From NCBI GenBank assembly GCA_050949865.1, contig JBMNGN010000001.1, forward strand, positions 1 through 64,000: DNA of 64,000 nt, read 5' to 3'. The position numbers were made by a program, and so were the translations under genes. The stretch is from JBMNGN01 sp050949865. Its GTDB lineage: Bacteria; Bacillota; Syntrophomonadia; Syntrophomonadales; Syntrophomonadaceae. Below the pieces are notes generated by a model. The model did not search any database. It was not told where the DNA came from and was given only the letters and a program-made list of their open reading frames with translations. Positions 8,904 through 18,084 of this stretch are shown here, in pieces (the first letter of the stretch is position 1; each line of letters starts with the position of its first letter).

Positions 8904-10732
8904 GTGCTGAGCAGATAAAAAAGGTTGATTCCCAGGTGCGGTCAGCTATTAGACGCAATGCGGGTAAAGGAGATATAGTTGAACTTGCTAGCGGAATAAG
9001 AGCTCGACAGGTGATACCAGGGAGTCAAGCTCGTCAAACTCTCAATACCATGGAACATAGGTGGCTGGCCCAACAGCTTAATCTCACTCATCGGCGTCTG
9101 CAAGATATTTACCGTAAGGAGATGGCCATTTGGCAAAGGGACCCAAGGAATCAGAGCAAACATCGCGCTAATATACTAATGAAAATTAAAACATTTCAGC
9201 AGCGTATAACTATTTTGAGAAAGCTTAAACCCTTGGCAGCTGCAGAAGGAAATATCCCTCATAATTATGTATCTATGCAGCTATTAGGGGCTCCAGGTTA
9301 TAAGGAAGCTTATAGAGCATGCTTGATATTGAGCTTAGGGTTACGGATTGAAGGAGGCCCTTTTAAGCTTTCTTTGAAAGATTTAAGTGTTTTGTATGAA
9401 TATTGGTGTTACTTAGCCGTTCTTCAGTTAATAGCAGAGGAAACGGGTCAGCCCATTCCTGCTGAAAAGCTGGTTAAGGTAAGAAATAACGGGCTACAGA
9501 TCCTATTAGAGCATGGCAAAACAACCAGAATACCTTTTAAGGGTGAAGGTAATCGGAAAATAACCATAAGCTACAATCCCCAGTTTTCTGGAGCAGATAT
9601 GTTAGTTCCTCAGCAACCAGACTTGCTGATATCTTTGGAGGAAGATGGCTGGCCTAGAGTTCATTTGGTCTTGGATGCAAAATATCGGTTAGATGCATCG
9701 GATAACTATCGGAAGCATTATGGGTCTCAAGGTCCACCAGAAGATGCTATAAACATAATGCACCGCTACCGCGATGCCATTCTTGAGCGGCCCAATAGGG
9801 CAGCAGATGTTCCTAATAGAACCGTAATTCAGGCTGCAGTATTATTCCCATGTTCATTTGAAGAAAGTAGTAAGTATGACACAAGTAAATTGTGGCGAGC
9901 TTTACAATCCATCGGAGTGGGAGCATTACCGTTTTTGCCAGACAATAGACTTTGGGTGAAAAACTGGTTAAGGAGTCGTTTGGAACAGGGAGGCTTTACT
10001 ACTGCGCGTCGTACTATAGCCTACAACATTCATGAACGGGCCTTTAAATGGAGAATTGCTGCCAGCGAAATTGTTCTTGTCGCCATTTTACGTGGTGAAA
10101 ATCCGGGAGAACATCTAGAATGGATTAAAGACCAGCGCTTGTATTATATGCCTTTTTTTAGAACCCAGGAACGGCAAATTAATACAAGATGGATAGTATT
10201 TTACTCCCCTAAAGCTTTGCGAAATCCGGGGGGAGTGACGCATCTAGCACCTGTGGAGAAAATAGGGATTATTAAGCGAAAGGCTATAAAAACTCCGTGG
10301 GGAGCTAGAAGAAACCCGGATGAACTTCAGGTATTGTATCACCTGGGAGAAGTAAAAGAACTTGAAAGAGCCATTGACAACTTAGATGAAAGTGACAAAG
10401 GGCATGCTTTTAGTCGCCATCGATGGACGAGCCGTCTTGCTTTAGAACGAGCTCAAAATGTTAAAGAGCTACTTCTGGAAACTGAGCCGGAATGGCGACT
10501 ATATGAAGATTTGCGGGCGTTAGGGATAGAGGTTTCTCTTGAACCCGGACCCGTTAAAATGGTAGACCCAGAAAATCCTCAGGGGCGAGTAAAATTTGTC
10601 TTGTCTAACGGCAATAAGATTCGCTATGCAGGATCATCAGGGTACTTTTATCAGAGCAACAAAGAGCCCGGACGTTACTTTTTGAGATACCGAGAGTTAT
10701 TCCAGTTGCTTTCTGATAATTGTAGGCGATGA
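8904..10732 (+). pseudogene. DUF2357 PD-(D/E)XK nuclease, 3' part with the catalytic domain
   Basis: This is the C-terminal 609 residues of the interrupted nuclease. The frame joins exactly with 3538-4225. A nuclease core is visible at about 9616-9690: Q-P-D-L-L-I-S-L, then L-V-L-D-A-K-Y-R, the D...D-x-K pattern of PD-(D/E)XK enzymes. After it comes a long C-terminal region that I cannot assign. A GTG at 8936 could start a 598-aa protein, but no ribosome site is seen there and about 240 N-terminal residues would be missing. The part is otherwise undamaged. Confidence 0.82.
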
Positions 10733-10942
10733 CGTCTCTTTAAACTTAAATCGCTTGGGAAGAGGGTTATAGTGGTACTTTCCATCTTGCACAACTTTCG
10801 TAGTTTATTAACAGTAGTTCTTTTTATACAGATTGGCTAAAGCAGGGACAGACTTAAGGAATGAACAGCATTTTCATATGCAATCTACCTTTGTTATCAA
10901 AAGGAACTAGAGTTCGGATATTTAGTGGGGTAATGAGGTCAG

Positions 10943-11641
10943 TTATGATTCCTGAAAATCCGTACCGGCCTCAAAATTATCTATATGCTGGAGTATTCTT
11001 AACTTGGCAGTTTCTATATCCCGGTCCCGGATGGCCCTATATATGTCTTCGTGCTCAGCTACTATCTCCGGGCCTTTTTCAGCGAAAAGCTCTTCCCGCT
11101 GGATACGAAAGCTATTATGCATTAGATCGACAATGGTATTCATAATGCGCAGCAGTATACTATTATGGGTGGCTTCAGCAATGGCATAGTGAAACCATAA
11201 GCCAGCCTCAACTGCTTCACTTATGGTTTTAGAAGATTTCATACGGTTTAGATTTATTTCTATTTTTTTAAGGTCTTCTTCTGTAGCCCGCTGAACAGCC
11301 AGAGCCGCGCTCTCCGCCTCTAATACCCGTCTCACTTCCATGAGCTGACTGTTGGAGTTTTGCTCCATTTCCAAAATCATGGCCAGGGGAGCAAAAGTAG
11401 TGGAAACACTAGTTTCGCGTATAAACGTGCCTTGCCCCGGACGAATATCCAGAATGCCTATAGCTTCCAGAGCAGTTAAGGCTTCACGAACCGAAGCTCG
11501 GCTGACCCCTAGTGATTCGGCTAATTCCCGCTCGGCAGGCAATTTCTGGCCATGTTTTAATTCTCCCTTGCTTATCAGTTCCTTTAATTGCTCCACAATT
11601 TCTTCATAGATTCTTTTAGTTTTTATAGGCCGAAAACTCAA
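10943..11641 (-). CDS. FadR-subfamily GntR transcription regulator
   Basis: The protein has 232 residues. A winged helix-turn-helix lies at residues 28-75 (K-L-P-A-E-R-E-L-A-E-S-L-G-V-S-R). An all-helical FCD ligand domain follows, with the expected acidic and His residues (H near 150, H near 195 and H near 220) that commonly bind a metal and an organic acid. It is the next gene after porB on the same strand, so it may be read with the por operon. A palindrome of the type bound by this subfamily (TGGT-N3-ACCA) lies over the predicted por promoter at 14818. The inferred role is sensing an organic acid and controlling por. The ligand is unknown. Confidence 0.88.
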   Translation of the reverse strand: MSFRPIKTKRIYEEIVEQLKELISKGELKHGQKLPAERELAESLGVSRASVREALTALEAIGILDIRPGQGTFIRETSVSTTFAPLAMILEMEQNSNSQLMEVRRVLEAESAALAVQRATEEDLKKIEINLNRMKSSKTISEAVEAGLWFHYAIAEATHNSILLRIMNTIVDLMHNSFRIQREELFAEKGPEIVAEHEDIYRAIRDRDIETAKLRILQHIDNFEAGTDFQES

Positions 11642-11724
11642 TAGCTACACCTGTCTTCTGCATTAAGCAATACTTGAATTCTTTTTATATTTATATGGTT
11701 TTAATAAGTATACTGAATTGGCAA

Positions 11725-12663
11725 TTAAATAGCTATTCTAGCTCTTTCCCGCATAAAAGCAATTTCGCGATTGATGTCATTTTGAATCCCATCTATACGC
11801 TCTGAAGCATCAGGGCCTTTGAGCAGGCGATTGAATCGGCCCTGCTGTAGCAAGTATTCATCCACCGGTTCCGGTTCCTTTTTGCCGTTGATAATTAGCG
11901 AGGTGGGATTATTGAAGCTGATTTTCCCATGTTCTGCTTCCCATAACAGCCAGGCACCGCAGCGCACCGCCGTACGGCTCATCTGGACCGTTTCCGGCAT
12001 ATCGAACTGCCATCCTAAATAACAGGGCACTAGAATTTCGATGTATTTCATGCCAGGAATGCTTTTGGCTTTCACTGCCTTGTCGTACAAATCACCAGGG
12101 TAAGCCACCGTAGCCGTAGCCACATAAGGGATATTGTGTTCCAACATTAGCAAGGCCATGTTTTTCTTGGGCTGTCTTTTGCCGGTGGGGGTAGTGGTAG
12201 TGAAACTTCCCCGGGGAGTTGCACCACTGCGCTGTACACCGGTGTTGCTGTAGGCTTCATTGTTATAGCAGAAGAAAATCATATTATCATTGCGCTCAGC
12301 GGCGGCTGATAGGGCTTGAAAGCCTATATCATAAGTACCACCGTCACCCACCCAGGTGAATACGGTGGGAAGTTCCCCCTCTAGGCGGCCCTTTTCCTTC
12401 ATTATTTCCAAGGCATGGGTAATACCGGAGGCCGAGGAGCCAGCCGTAGCAAAGCAAACATTGATGCAAGGCCAGTTATAGCCCAGTTTGGGGGTCATAC
12501 CCATGCTGGCTACTGAGCAGGAGGGGGTCAGCAGCATAATGGCGTTAGGCCCTAATGCCTTGCCAACAATGCGCAGAGCCATGGTGGCCGGGCAGCCGCC
12601 GCAGGCTCCGTTGCCGCTTAAAACCAGCTCAGTATCCGGTAGTTTTTTAATACTGGTGGTCAT
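11725..12663 (-). CDS. porB: 2-oxoacid (probably pyruvate):ferredoxin oxidoreductase, beta subunit
   Basis: This is the thiamine-diphosphate subunit of the four-subunit enzyme that converts a 2-oxoacid and CoA to acyl-CoA, CO2 and reduced ferredoxin in the cytoplasm. C-G-G-C near residue 20 gives iron-sulfur ligands. The thiamine motif starts at G-D-G-G-T near 105 and ends with N-N-E-A-Y-S-N-T-G near 135, the usual beta-subunit form. The ATG at 12663 is preferred over that at 12675, because the latter lies directly on the AAAGGA ribosome site. It is the last gene of porGDAB. The natural substrate (pyruvate, 2-oxoisovalerate or other) cannot be fixed from sequence alone. The 3' end is copied in the debris at 16999. 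Confidence 0.9.
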   Translation of the reverse strand: MTTSIKKLPDTELVLSGNGACGGCPATMALRIVGKALGPNAIMLLTPSCSVASMGMTPKLGYNWPCINVCFATAGSSASGITHALEIMKEKGRLEGELPTVFTWVGDGGTYDIGFQALSAAAERNDNMIFFCYNNEAYSNTGVQRSGATPRGSFTTTTPTGKRQPKKNMALLMLEHNIPYVATATVAYPGDLYDKAVKAKSIPGMKYIEILVPCYLGWQFDMPETVQMSRTAVRCGAWLLWEAEHGKISFNNPTSLIINGKKEPEPVDEYLLQQGRFNRLLKGPDASERIDGIQNDINREIAFMRERARIAI

Positions 12664-12749
12664 ATCTTCATTCATTCCTTTCCTGGTCTAGGTATAAGCT
12701 GCATTCGTACATATTTTCTATGTGGAGCTTATAGGATTATCTAGTCTTT

Positions 12750-13880
12750 CTATTCATCCATCATAGCCCGAATCTCATCGGCCATGAAGCGGCGGGAAAG
12801 GTCGATGCCGCCAATTCCCATCACCCTATTTTTAACTGTGATATCATTACGCCGGCCGAAAAGCGCGCTTTTTAGTTCAGAGGCTAAAATGCCGCCAGGA
12901 TGGCCAAAATTATAGTTGCGGTCCAGTACCATTACCTGGGCATGGGGCGGCAAGGCCGCAATGATATCCTCAGCGGGAAAGGGAATAACCAGGCGCGGTC
13001 TTAAAAGGCCGGCTTTAATACCTTGCTCGCGCATGATATCAATAGAAAGTCTTAATTCTGAAGCCATACTGTTGACAGCAAAGGCCACAACTTCCGCATC
13101 TTCCAACTGGTAGGTGTCAATGGTATCCCCATCCCACATGCCGGTTATTTCCTGGTATTCCTTTGCTGCCTCTTTGACCAGCGGGATGGCTGCCAAAATT
13201 CCATCGGCCAGCATTTGGCGGAAGGGGGCGTATTCAGCTGCATTGGTCACATTGCTAAAGGAAGAGGGATGAGCCGGATCCAGCCACCATTCCGGTTCAT
13301 GGGGGGGCAGGAAGCGGTCAATATCCTCCTGGGGTGGCAGAGTAAGAGGCATCAGACAATGGGAAATAGAAAAGCCGTCATAGTTGACCATCACTGGTAT
13401 GTTGATCTGTTCTGCTACCCGGAAGGCCTGTAAAATGGTATTGAAGACCTCTTGATTCGTTGAGCAATGATATTGAATCCAGCCGGTATCGCGCTGGGCA
13501 AATGAGTCTTGATGATCGGACCATAAGGTCCAGGGAGCAAATATACCCCGATTAACGTTTACCATTACCACTGGCAAGCGTCCCCCAGAGGCCATATGTA
13601 AAACTTCATGCATATATAGCAAGCCATTGGCCGAAGTGGCGGTAAAAACCCGGGCTCCGGCAGCTGATGCGGCAACGGCAGCCGCCATAGCACTGTGTTC
13701 ACCTTCCACTGGAATGAAGCGGGCGTGCAGTTCACCCTTCTCAACCATAGCAGCTATGGCTTCCATAATACTGGTCTGGGGCGTGATGGGATAGCCGGGC
13801 ACCACGTCCACCCGGGCGCTTTTTACAGCCAGTGCGGCAGCATTGTTACCGGTCTCCATTATGACTTGTGCTGCTTTCAT
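12750..13880 (-). CDS. porA: 2-oxoacid:ferredoxin oxidoreductase, alpha subunit
   Basis: This is the alpha subunit, which forms the active site with PorB. The ATG at 13880 has a perfect AAGGAGGAG ribosome site seven bases upstream. A longer frame to 13967 has none, so 376 residues is the likely product. The pyrimidine-binding domain opens with V-P-G-Y-P-I-T-P-Q-T near residue 30 and holds the G-E-H-S-A-M-A-A-A segment typical of POR alpha chains near 55. A transketolase C-terminal-like domain follows after about residue 230. It lies 4 bases after porD. Parts of this gene's 3' half are found again at 17071-17126 and 18464-18536. Confidence 0.92.
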   Translation of the reverse strand: MKAAQVIMETGNNAAALAVKSARVDVVPGYPITPQTSIMEAIAAMVEKGELHARFIPVEGEHSAMAAAVAASAAGARVFTATSANGLLYMHEVLHMASGGRLPVVMVNVNRGIFAPWTLWSDHQDSFAQRDTGWIQYHCSTNQEVFNTILQAFRVAEQINIPVMVNYDGFSISHCLMPLTLPPQEDIDRFLPPHEPEWWLDPAHPSSFSNVTNAAEYAPFRQMLADGILAAIPLVKEAAKEYQEITGMWDGDTIDTYQLEDAEVVAFAVNSMASELRLSIDIMREQGIKAGLLRPRLVIPFPAEDIIAALPPHAQVMVLDRNYNFGHPGGILASELKSALFGRRNDITVKNRVMGIGGIDLSRRFMADEIRAMMDE

Positions 13881-13884
13881 AGGG

Positions 13885-14142
13885 CTACTCCTCCTTTTGC
13901 ATGCTGATTGCACCGGTAGGGCATTCTCGAGCGCATACCCCACAGCCTTTACAGTAGCGGTAATCAATAGTTATTTCATAGCGGTCAATAACCGCTTCCG
14001 GACAGTATATCCAGCAAAACTGACATTTGGTGCATGTTGATATGTCAACAACCGGGCGGTGGGTTCGCCAGGAACCAGTATTACCGCCGGCTCCTTTCGT
14101 TGGCCAGGAAATAGGCCGGTAGGCTTTAGTTACTGATTTCAC
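13885..14142 (-). CDS. porD: 2-oxoacid:ferredoxin oxidoreductase, delta (ferredoxin) subunit
   Basis: This small protein of 85 residues carries two 4Fe-4S motifs: C-T-K-C-Q-F-C-W-I-Y-C-P near residue 37 and C-K-G-C-G-V-C-A-R-E-C-P near 65. It passes electrons from the PorAB site to soluble ferredoxin. The N-terminal region of about 30 residues (with a W-P-T-K-G-A-G-G-N-T stretch) is the usual PorD lead. It sits between porG and porA, the standard gamma-delta-alpha-beta order. Confidence 0.93.
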   Translation of the reverse strand: MKSVTKAYRPISWPTKGAGGNTGSWRTHRPVVDISTCTKCQFCWIYCPEAVIDRYEITIDYRYCKGCGVCARECPTGAISMQKEE

Positions 14143-14184
14143 TGAACTCCATTCCTTTCGCTAATGCAAGATTTAAACCTGTGG

Positions 14185-14724
14185 TTATCTAACCTTTTTA
14201 ACAGTGTTATAAGCAATGCCGGCGGCTTTTATATTACTGTCGCTTTTACTGCCCGGCCACTTATTACGGATAGTTTTTTCCATTACATTGGGCGGGATGT
14301 TAAGCACCCGGCACACGGCACCAAACAGAGGCACATTGATAAAAGGTCCATCCGCCGAAATTAATCCTGCTTCCCAAGCGATAGCGTCCGCATCCACCTG
14401 CCAGGTAGTGTGTTTCTCCACAGCCACGGCTTGAGGAGCATTTATAATAACGGTGCCCCTTTCATTGATGCCTTCCCTTATTGCTGCTTCGGCGAGCTTT
14501 TCACTCATCACAACCACATAATTAGGCAGATCGCATTGACTATGGGCATAGATATTAGTAGGAGAAATGCGCACAGCTGCCCGCACTGGTGCTCCGCGGC
14601 GCTCCACTCCGAAGAAGGGCAATGCCTGACCCTGCTCACCATTTTCCAGTGCAGCCTGTGCCAACATATGGGCCAGGGTAACCGAGCCCTGCCCGCCAAA
14701 ACCGTTGATACGAAGTTCTAACAC
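14185..14724 (-). CDS. porG: 2-oxoacid:ferredoxin oxidoreductase, gamma subunit
   Basis: This is the gamma subunit, 179 residues from a GTG at 14724 that has GGAGGA six bases upstream. The ATG at 14745 is in frame but its ribosome site would lie inside the coding sequence, so the GTG is preferred. The start L-R-I-N-G-F-G-G-Q-G is the family signature. It is the first gene of the operon, 43 bases before porD. A predicted promoter and a FadR-type operator lie upstream at 14818-14863. Confidence 0.92.
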   Translation of the reverse strand: MLELRINGFGGQGSVTLAHMLAQAALENGEQGQALPFFGVERRGAPVRAAVRISPTNIYAHSQCDLPNYVVVMSEKLAEAAIREGINERGTVIINAPQAVAVEKHTTWQVDADAIAWEAGLISADGPFINVPLFGAVCRVLNIPPNVMEKTIRNKWPGSKSDSNIKAAGIAYNTVKKVR

Positions 14725-14817
14725 ATTTATTCCTCCATTTCCCATGGTGTCAGAGTTTTGTTAGTGATAATTACTATATATTCACTTACCAAATTACCCA
14801 CTTGCTAAGTGTCCTGG

Positions 14818-14863
14818 TGGTCTGACCAGTTATATTGTAAGGTATATTCTGTAGATAAATCAA
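14818..14863 (-). promoter_or_regulatory. Predicted promoter and FadR-family operator of porGDAB
   Basis: Reading the minus strand, TTGATT (14863-14858) and TACAAT (14839-14834) are separated by 18 bases. TGGT-CAG-ACCA (14828-14818) follows 5 bases after the -10 box, so it covers the likely start of transcription. TGGT-N3-ACCA is the kind of palindrome bound by FadR/LldR/PdhR-type GntR proteins, and such a gene lies at 10943. Binding there would block transcription. Confidence 0.5.
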
Positions 14864-15131
14864 TATTCCTGTCGAATGATGAGGGGAATTTATTTGCGGT
14901 GGTATGAAGTTACGTGAGCGTTATGTCAGCACAGGGCCGATGCTTTCCTTATGAGAAAAGAATCGTCATAAACACCTTATACGGACCATCGATGCATTAG
15001 GGCTTTCGCTCCATTAATAAATGTCCTATAAAGGAATACCCCTTAAGCTTCCAATGAATAGGGAGAAGAAGTTTAAACTAGAAAAACATGTATATACTAT
15101 TTATATAGCACTTTTTATAAAGGAGGGCACA
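14864..15131. other. Intergenic region between por operon and 137-aa HTH protein
   Basis: No gene is supported here. A frame could be extended from 15132 back to 15021 but lacks a ribosome site. The region probably holds the promoter for the gene at 15132. I see no clear structured element. Confidence 0.4.
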
Positions 15132-15545
15132 ATGTCACAAATTTCACTTAAACAGTTTGAAATGCTTGATCCTGAAAAGCAAAAGTCAATCCTATCCCAA
15201 ATGAAAAAAGAACTAGGTGTTAACGGAATTCTCGAACAATGGAATATATCAAGATCAAAATACTATTCAATCCTGAAAAAAATCAAAACATCATCTAGTT
15301 CTATTGAAGGAAAGAGTGAAGTATCCGGGAATGCAGAAGGGGACAATAAAATATTTGCCAACTCTGAAGATGCAAGTATTATTGCACAAAACAAACAGCC
15401 AAAAACCGGCCAAAAATTCTCAATCTCAATAAACAACGTATTAGGTACAAAAGAGACCTTGACCAGTACATTACAATATTTAAGCCAATTCCAGATTTCC
15501 CCTTCATCCAATATGCGCATTTCAATACAGATTGAAGAAATCTAA
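15132..15545 (+). CDS. Unrecognised 137-aa protein with HTH-like N-terminus
   Basis: I do not recognise this family. The ATG at 15132 follows AAAGGAGGG with good spacing. The in-frame extension to 15021 has no ribosome site. Residues 1-50 look like a helix-turn-helix (E-K-Q-K-S-I-L-S-Q-M-K-K-E-L-G then Q-W-N-I-S-R-S-K-Y-Y). Residues 55-95 are polar and probably disordered. The last 40 residues (F-S-I-S-I-N-N to I-S-I-Q-I) look like a small beta-alpha-beta fold. A DNA-binding or regulatory role is possible but inferred only from the N-terminus. A terminator follows at 15578, so this is a single-gene transcript. Confidence 0.7.
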   Translation: MSQISLKQFEMLDPEKQKSILSQMKKELGVNGILEQWNISRSKYYSILKKIKTSSSSIEGKSEVSGNAEGDNKIFANSEDASIIAQNKQPKTGQKFSISINNVLGTKETLTSTLQYLSQFQISPSSNMRISIQIEEI

Positions 15546-15577
15546 TAATATAAAAAAATGCTTCAGCAAAGGATAAG

Positions 15578-15609
15578 TCTTACTATGTCATATTAGTAAG
15601 ATTTATTTT
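15578..15609 (+). terminator. Terminator after the 137-aa HTH-like gene
   Basis: An 8-bp perfect stem (15578-15585 with 15594-15601) is followed by TTTATTTT. Confidence 0.65.
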
Positions 15610-15805
15610 GTGCGACGGGCAGTCGCATTCGTTGTGTACTAACACAACAATGTTGCTGTTAAGAACAGCAGATACATTACTAAAGTAAAAACGGGCTGGG
15701 AGTTCGGAAGGCAAACATCTCGGAGGTAAAAGTCTTCCCCCGGGGGGAGCGTCGATGTAACCCGGGAAGCCTAGTCTAGTATTTTACGCGCATTGGACTG
15801 GTTCC
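15610..15805 (+). ncRNA. Candidate 5' fragment of a group II intron (structured RNA remnant)
   Basis: The stretch begins GTGCGAC, the usual 5' end of bacterial group II introns, and immediately forms a 6-bp hairpin with GTCGCA. Further perfect hairpins follow: TTGTGT/ACACAA (about 15635-15650), TGCTGTT/AACAGCA (about 15653-15669), and a C/G-rich stem at about 15737-15750. No reverse transcriptase gene and no domain V are visible downstream. If this is an intron, only part of domain I is left. It could instead be an unrelated structured RNA. The base-pairing is seen directly and the class is inference. Confidence 0.4.
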
Positions 15806-15825
15806 GGCACACTGGTTGTACTCGT

Positions 15826-16941
15826 CTAGAATAAAATCGTGTAAACAATAGCAAGACCGAAGAACAAGAAAGTTGCGATAGCGCCTTTTTGTCCTAGGGG
15901 AAAACGATAGAATTTTGATAACTTGAGAACAATGATGGCGGGAATCAAACCTACATATAGAGCGGAACCGATACCTCCGGCAAGATTCAGCACTTTGCTA
16001 AAAGCTTCACCACCTTCGGCACTTAAATATAGGCTGAATAGAATTACCGGAACGATAATGAGTGGTACAGCATAGGAAGCATTCACTTTGAGTTTGTCTT
16101 CAAAGGTCAACTTTAGAGAAATACCAACCCCATATGAAGAAGTAAGTATGGCTAATATTGCAAATAACTGGCCTACGGTGCTCAATGCAGGGTTCACATT
16201 TTTACTTAGGCCAAGAGTGGCAACTGCGGTTACTTCTTGGCCCATAATACCAAGGGATACGACAAAAAAGAAAAAATATAAGGCTGCAACTGCCCAGAAG
16301 CCTGCTTTAATTACCAGCGCACCTTGCCTTGGTTTAGCTTTTATAGCATAGATAACACTGGGAATTACTAAATGGCCTGCAAATGCAAAAATAACAATAC
16401 CCCAAGCATCAAGTATCATAGAAGGTTCAAAAAACAGATAATTTTCTAGCGTGATAGAAGGCGTGGCTCTGAGCATCACCCAGACAAGAAGGCTAACTAA
16501 AAGAACGGTTACCAAAGCATTGATTCTATTGCTGTAGCCCGCCTTCAGGGTGAGAAGAAAGGCAGTCAAAGCTATAAACAGACCTGCCCCGAGCCAATAT
16601 GGCAAATTCAAAAGAGAATGCATCATCTCCCCAAAAGCAATCGGGTAAGCGATCATCGCTCCATAAGATGAAATCAACATTCCTGCTAAAGCCAGATAAC
16701 TGGTACTCCGGCCTAAATATCTGCGAAAAATAGTATAAAGAGAAACTTCACTGCTTTCCATGAATACAAGTTGGACAATGTACATAGCTGTTAAATAAGA
16801 AAAGAATGCACCCAGGAAAAGAATTGCTGTACCGCCTAAGAAACCACTTTTTGATAATGCATAAGGCAAGCCAAGTATACCCGCTCCAATCAAAGTGCCG
16901 GCGAATAGAAGTAAGCCCGTCAAATTATCGAGTTTCATCAT
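15826..16941 (-). CDS. Amino acid permease (aromatic/hydroxy amino acid or AAAP type)
   Basis: This is an integral membrane transporter of 371 residues with about eleven hydrophobic segments. The first helix carries G-T-L-I-G-A-G-I-L-G-L-P-Y-A, the substrate- and ion-site motif of the Trp/Tyr/Ser permease and related AAAP families. It probably takes up an amino acid with a proton or sodium ion. The substrate cannot be told. It is transcribed alone on the minus strand, between a possible intron fragment and por debris. Confidence 0.8.
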   Translation of the reverse strand: MMKLDNLTGLLLFAGTLIGAGILGLPYALSKSGFLGGTAILFLGAFFSYLTAMYIVQLVFMESSEVSLYTIFRRYLGRSTSYLALAGMLISSYGAMIAYPIAFGEMMHSLLNLPYWLGAGLFIALTAFLLTLKAGYSNRINALVTVLLVSLLVWVMLRATPSITLENYLFFEPSMILDAWGIVIFAFAGHLVIPSVIYAIKAKPRQGALVIKAGFWAVAALYFFFFVVSLGIMGQEVTAVATLGLSKNVNPALSTVGQLFAILAILTSSYGVGISLKLTFEDKLKVNASYAVPLIIVPVILFSLYLSAEGGEAFSKVLNLAGGIGSALYVGLIPAIIVLKLSKFYRFPLGQKGAIATFLFFGLAIVYTILF

Positions 16942-16998
16942 TTTACCTCAATCATATTGAAATGATTTTAAATTAAATCCTTTTTTTGTCTTGCCTTA

Positions 16999-17126
16999 TA
17001 AGTATACTGGATTGGCAATTAAATAGCTATTTTAGCCCTTTCCCGCATAAAAGCAATTTCGCGATTGATGCTTATATAGTCTTTCTATTCATTCATAATC
17101 CGTAACTCTTCGGCCATGAAGCGCGC
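16999..17126 (-). pseudogene. Debris of a second por copy: porB 3' end joined to porA 3' end
   Basis: The 72 bases at 16999-17070 match 11705-11776 (the last bases of porB and its downstream flank) with three differences. The bases at 17071-17126 then match the porA 3' end near 12730-12790 with a small deletion. The porB and porA pieces are joined directly, so nearly all of porB is missing. An IS3 element begins directly after. Confidence 0.85.
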
Positions 17127-17146
17127 TGACCCCCTAACTATGGACA

Positions 17147-18076
17147 CTATGCACTAATTTTTAAGACATTCTCAGGTTTGCTCATTATTTCGTTATGGTA
17201 CTCTAACGGTGGGCGATAACCAATGCTTGAATGAAGCCTCACTTCATTGTAGTAATTCATAAATTCTGTAATAACCTGATATGCTTCTGCAAAGCTTTCA
17301 AACTCGTGTAATCTGAGACAGTCCTCTTCCAAAATGCTATGAAATGACTCAATATGAGCATTGCTGTTTGGTGAACTGTTAGGAATACGCTCGTGCTTCA
17401 CCGAGAGCTTCTCACAGGCCATTTCAAAGGCCATGCTGATAAACTGGGGGCCGTTATCTGTACGAACCGTTAATTCCCCTTCAGGAGAACGCTTGTTAAA
17501 TGCCTGGGTTAAGATATATGCAGCATCACGACCGGTACAACTTAATCCGGTATGATAATCAATAATCATGCGATCACAGACATCTATAATACTCATGATA
17601 AATAAAAAGCGATCTTCTCCAGCTATATAGCCATACTTAACATCAATCTCCCAGAGTTGGTTTGGTGCTGTAACTTCCCGTTTCTTGGCCAGACGGCGGG
17701 GGTGGTGGTTACGTTTCAGGCGGCGCTGCGGTTTTAAGAGTCCCAGCTCTTTACAAAGACGGTACACTTTCTTTTCGTTAATAGTAAGCCTATATTTTCT
17801 GCGCAACCATGCTGTCAACTTTATGTAGCCATAATTGTAACAGTCACCCTCAATGGCCTCACACAGCCATTCCTTTATCTGCTCATCGCTTATACGATGG
17901 CCTCTTCTATCCAAGGAATATCCGGGTATAGGTCTGCCGCCAAAGTTTACCCTTTGACGCCGGTATTTGATGTGGTAGTAGTAACAAGAACGGCTGATTC
18001 CCACTATGCGGACTACCTGGGTAACTTTGTAACCCCGGCAGATCCACTTATGGGCTATGGCTACTTTATCTGCCAC
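17147..18076 (-). CDS. IS3-family transposase OrfB (integrase core)
   Basis: The product has 309 residues. The HTH_21-like segment lies near residues 85-125 and the rve integrase core starts around 140. Catalytic residues: D in L-W-E-I-D-V-K, D in R-T-D-N-G-P-Q, and E in N-A-H-I-E-S-F-H, 35 residues after the second D as expected. It starts at GTG after the orfA stop, but as in other IS3 elements the active enzyme is probably an OrfAB fusion made by -1 frameshifting. The frame is intact. Confidence 0.92.
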   Translation of the reverse strand: MADKVAIAHKWICRGYKVTQVVRIVGISRSCYYYHIKYRRQRVNFGGRPIPGYSLDRRGHRISDEQIKEWLCEAIEGDCYNYGYIKLTAWLRRKYRLTINEKKVYRLCKELGLLKPQRRLKRNHHPRRLAKKREVTAPNQLWEIDVKYGYIAGEDRFLFIMSIIDVCDRMIIDYHTGLSCTGRDAAYILTQAFNKRSPEGELTVRTDNGPQFISMAFEMACEKLSVKHERIPNSSPNSNAHIESFHSILEEDCLRLHEFESFAEAYQVITEFMNYYNEVRLHSSIGYRPPLEYHNEIMSKPENVLKISA

Positions 18077-18084
18077 TGAAGGTT

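Noticed and set aside
10861..11145. 94-codon plus-strand frame overlapping the regulator
   Set aside because: It lies mostly antisense to a clear FadR-type gene and has no family likeness.
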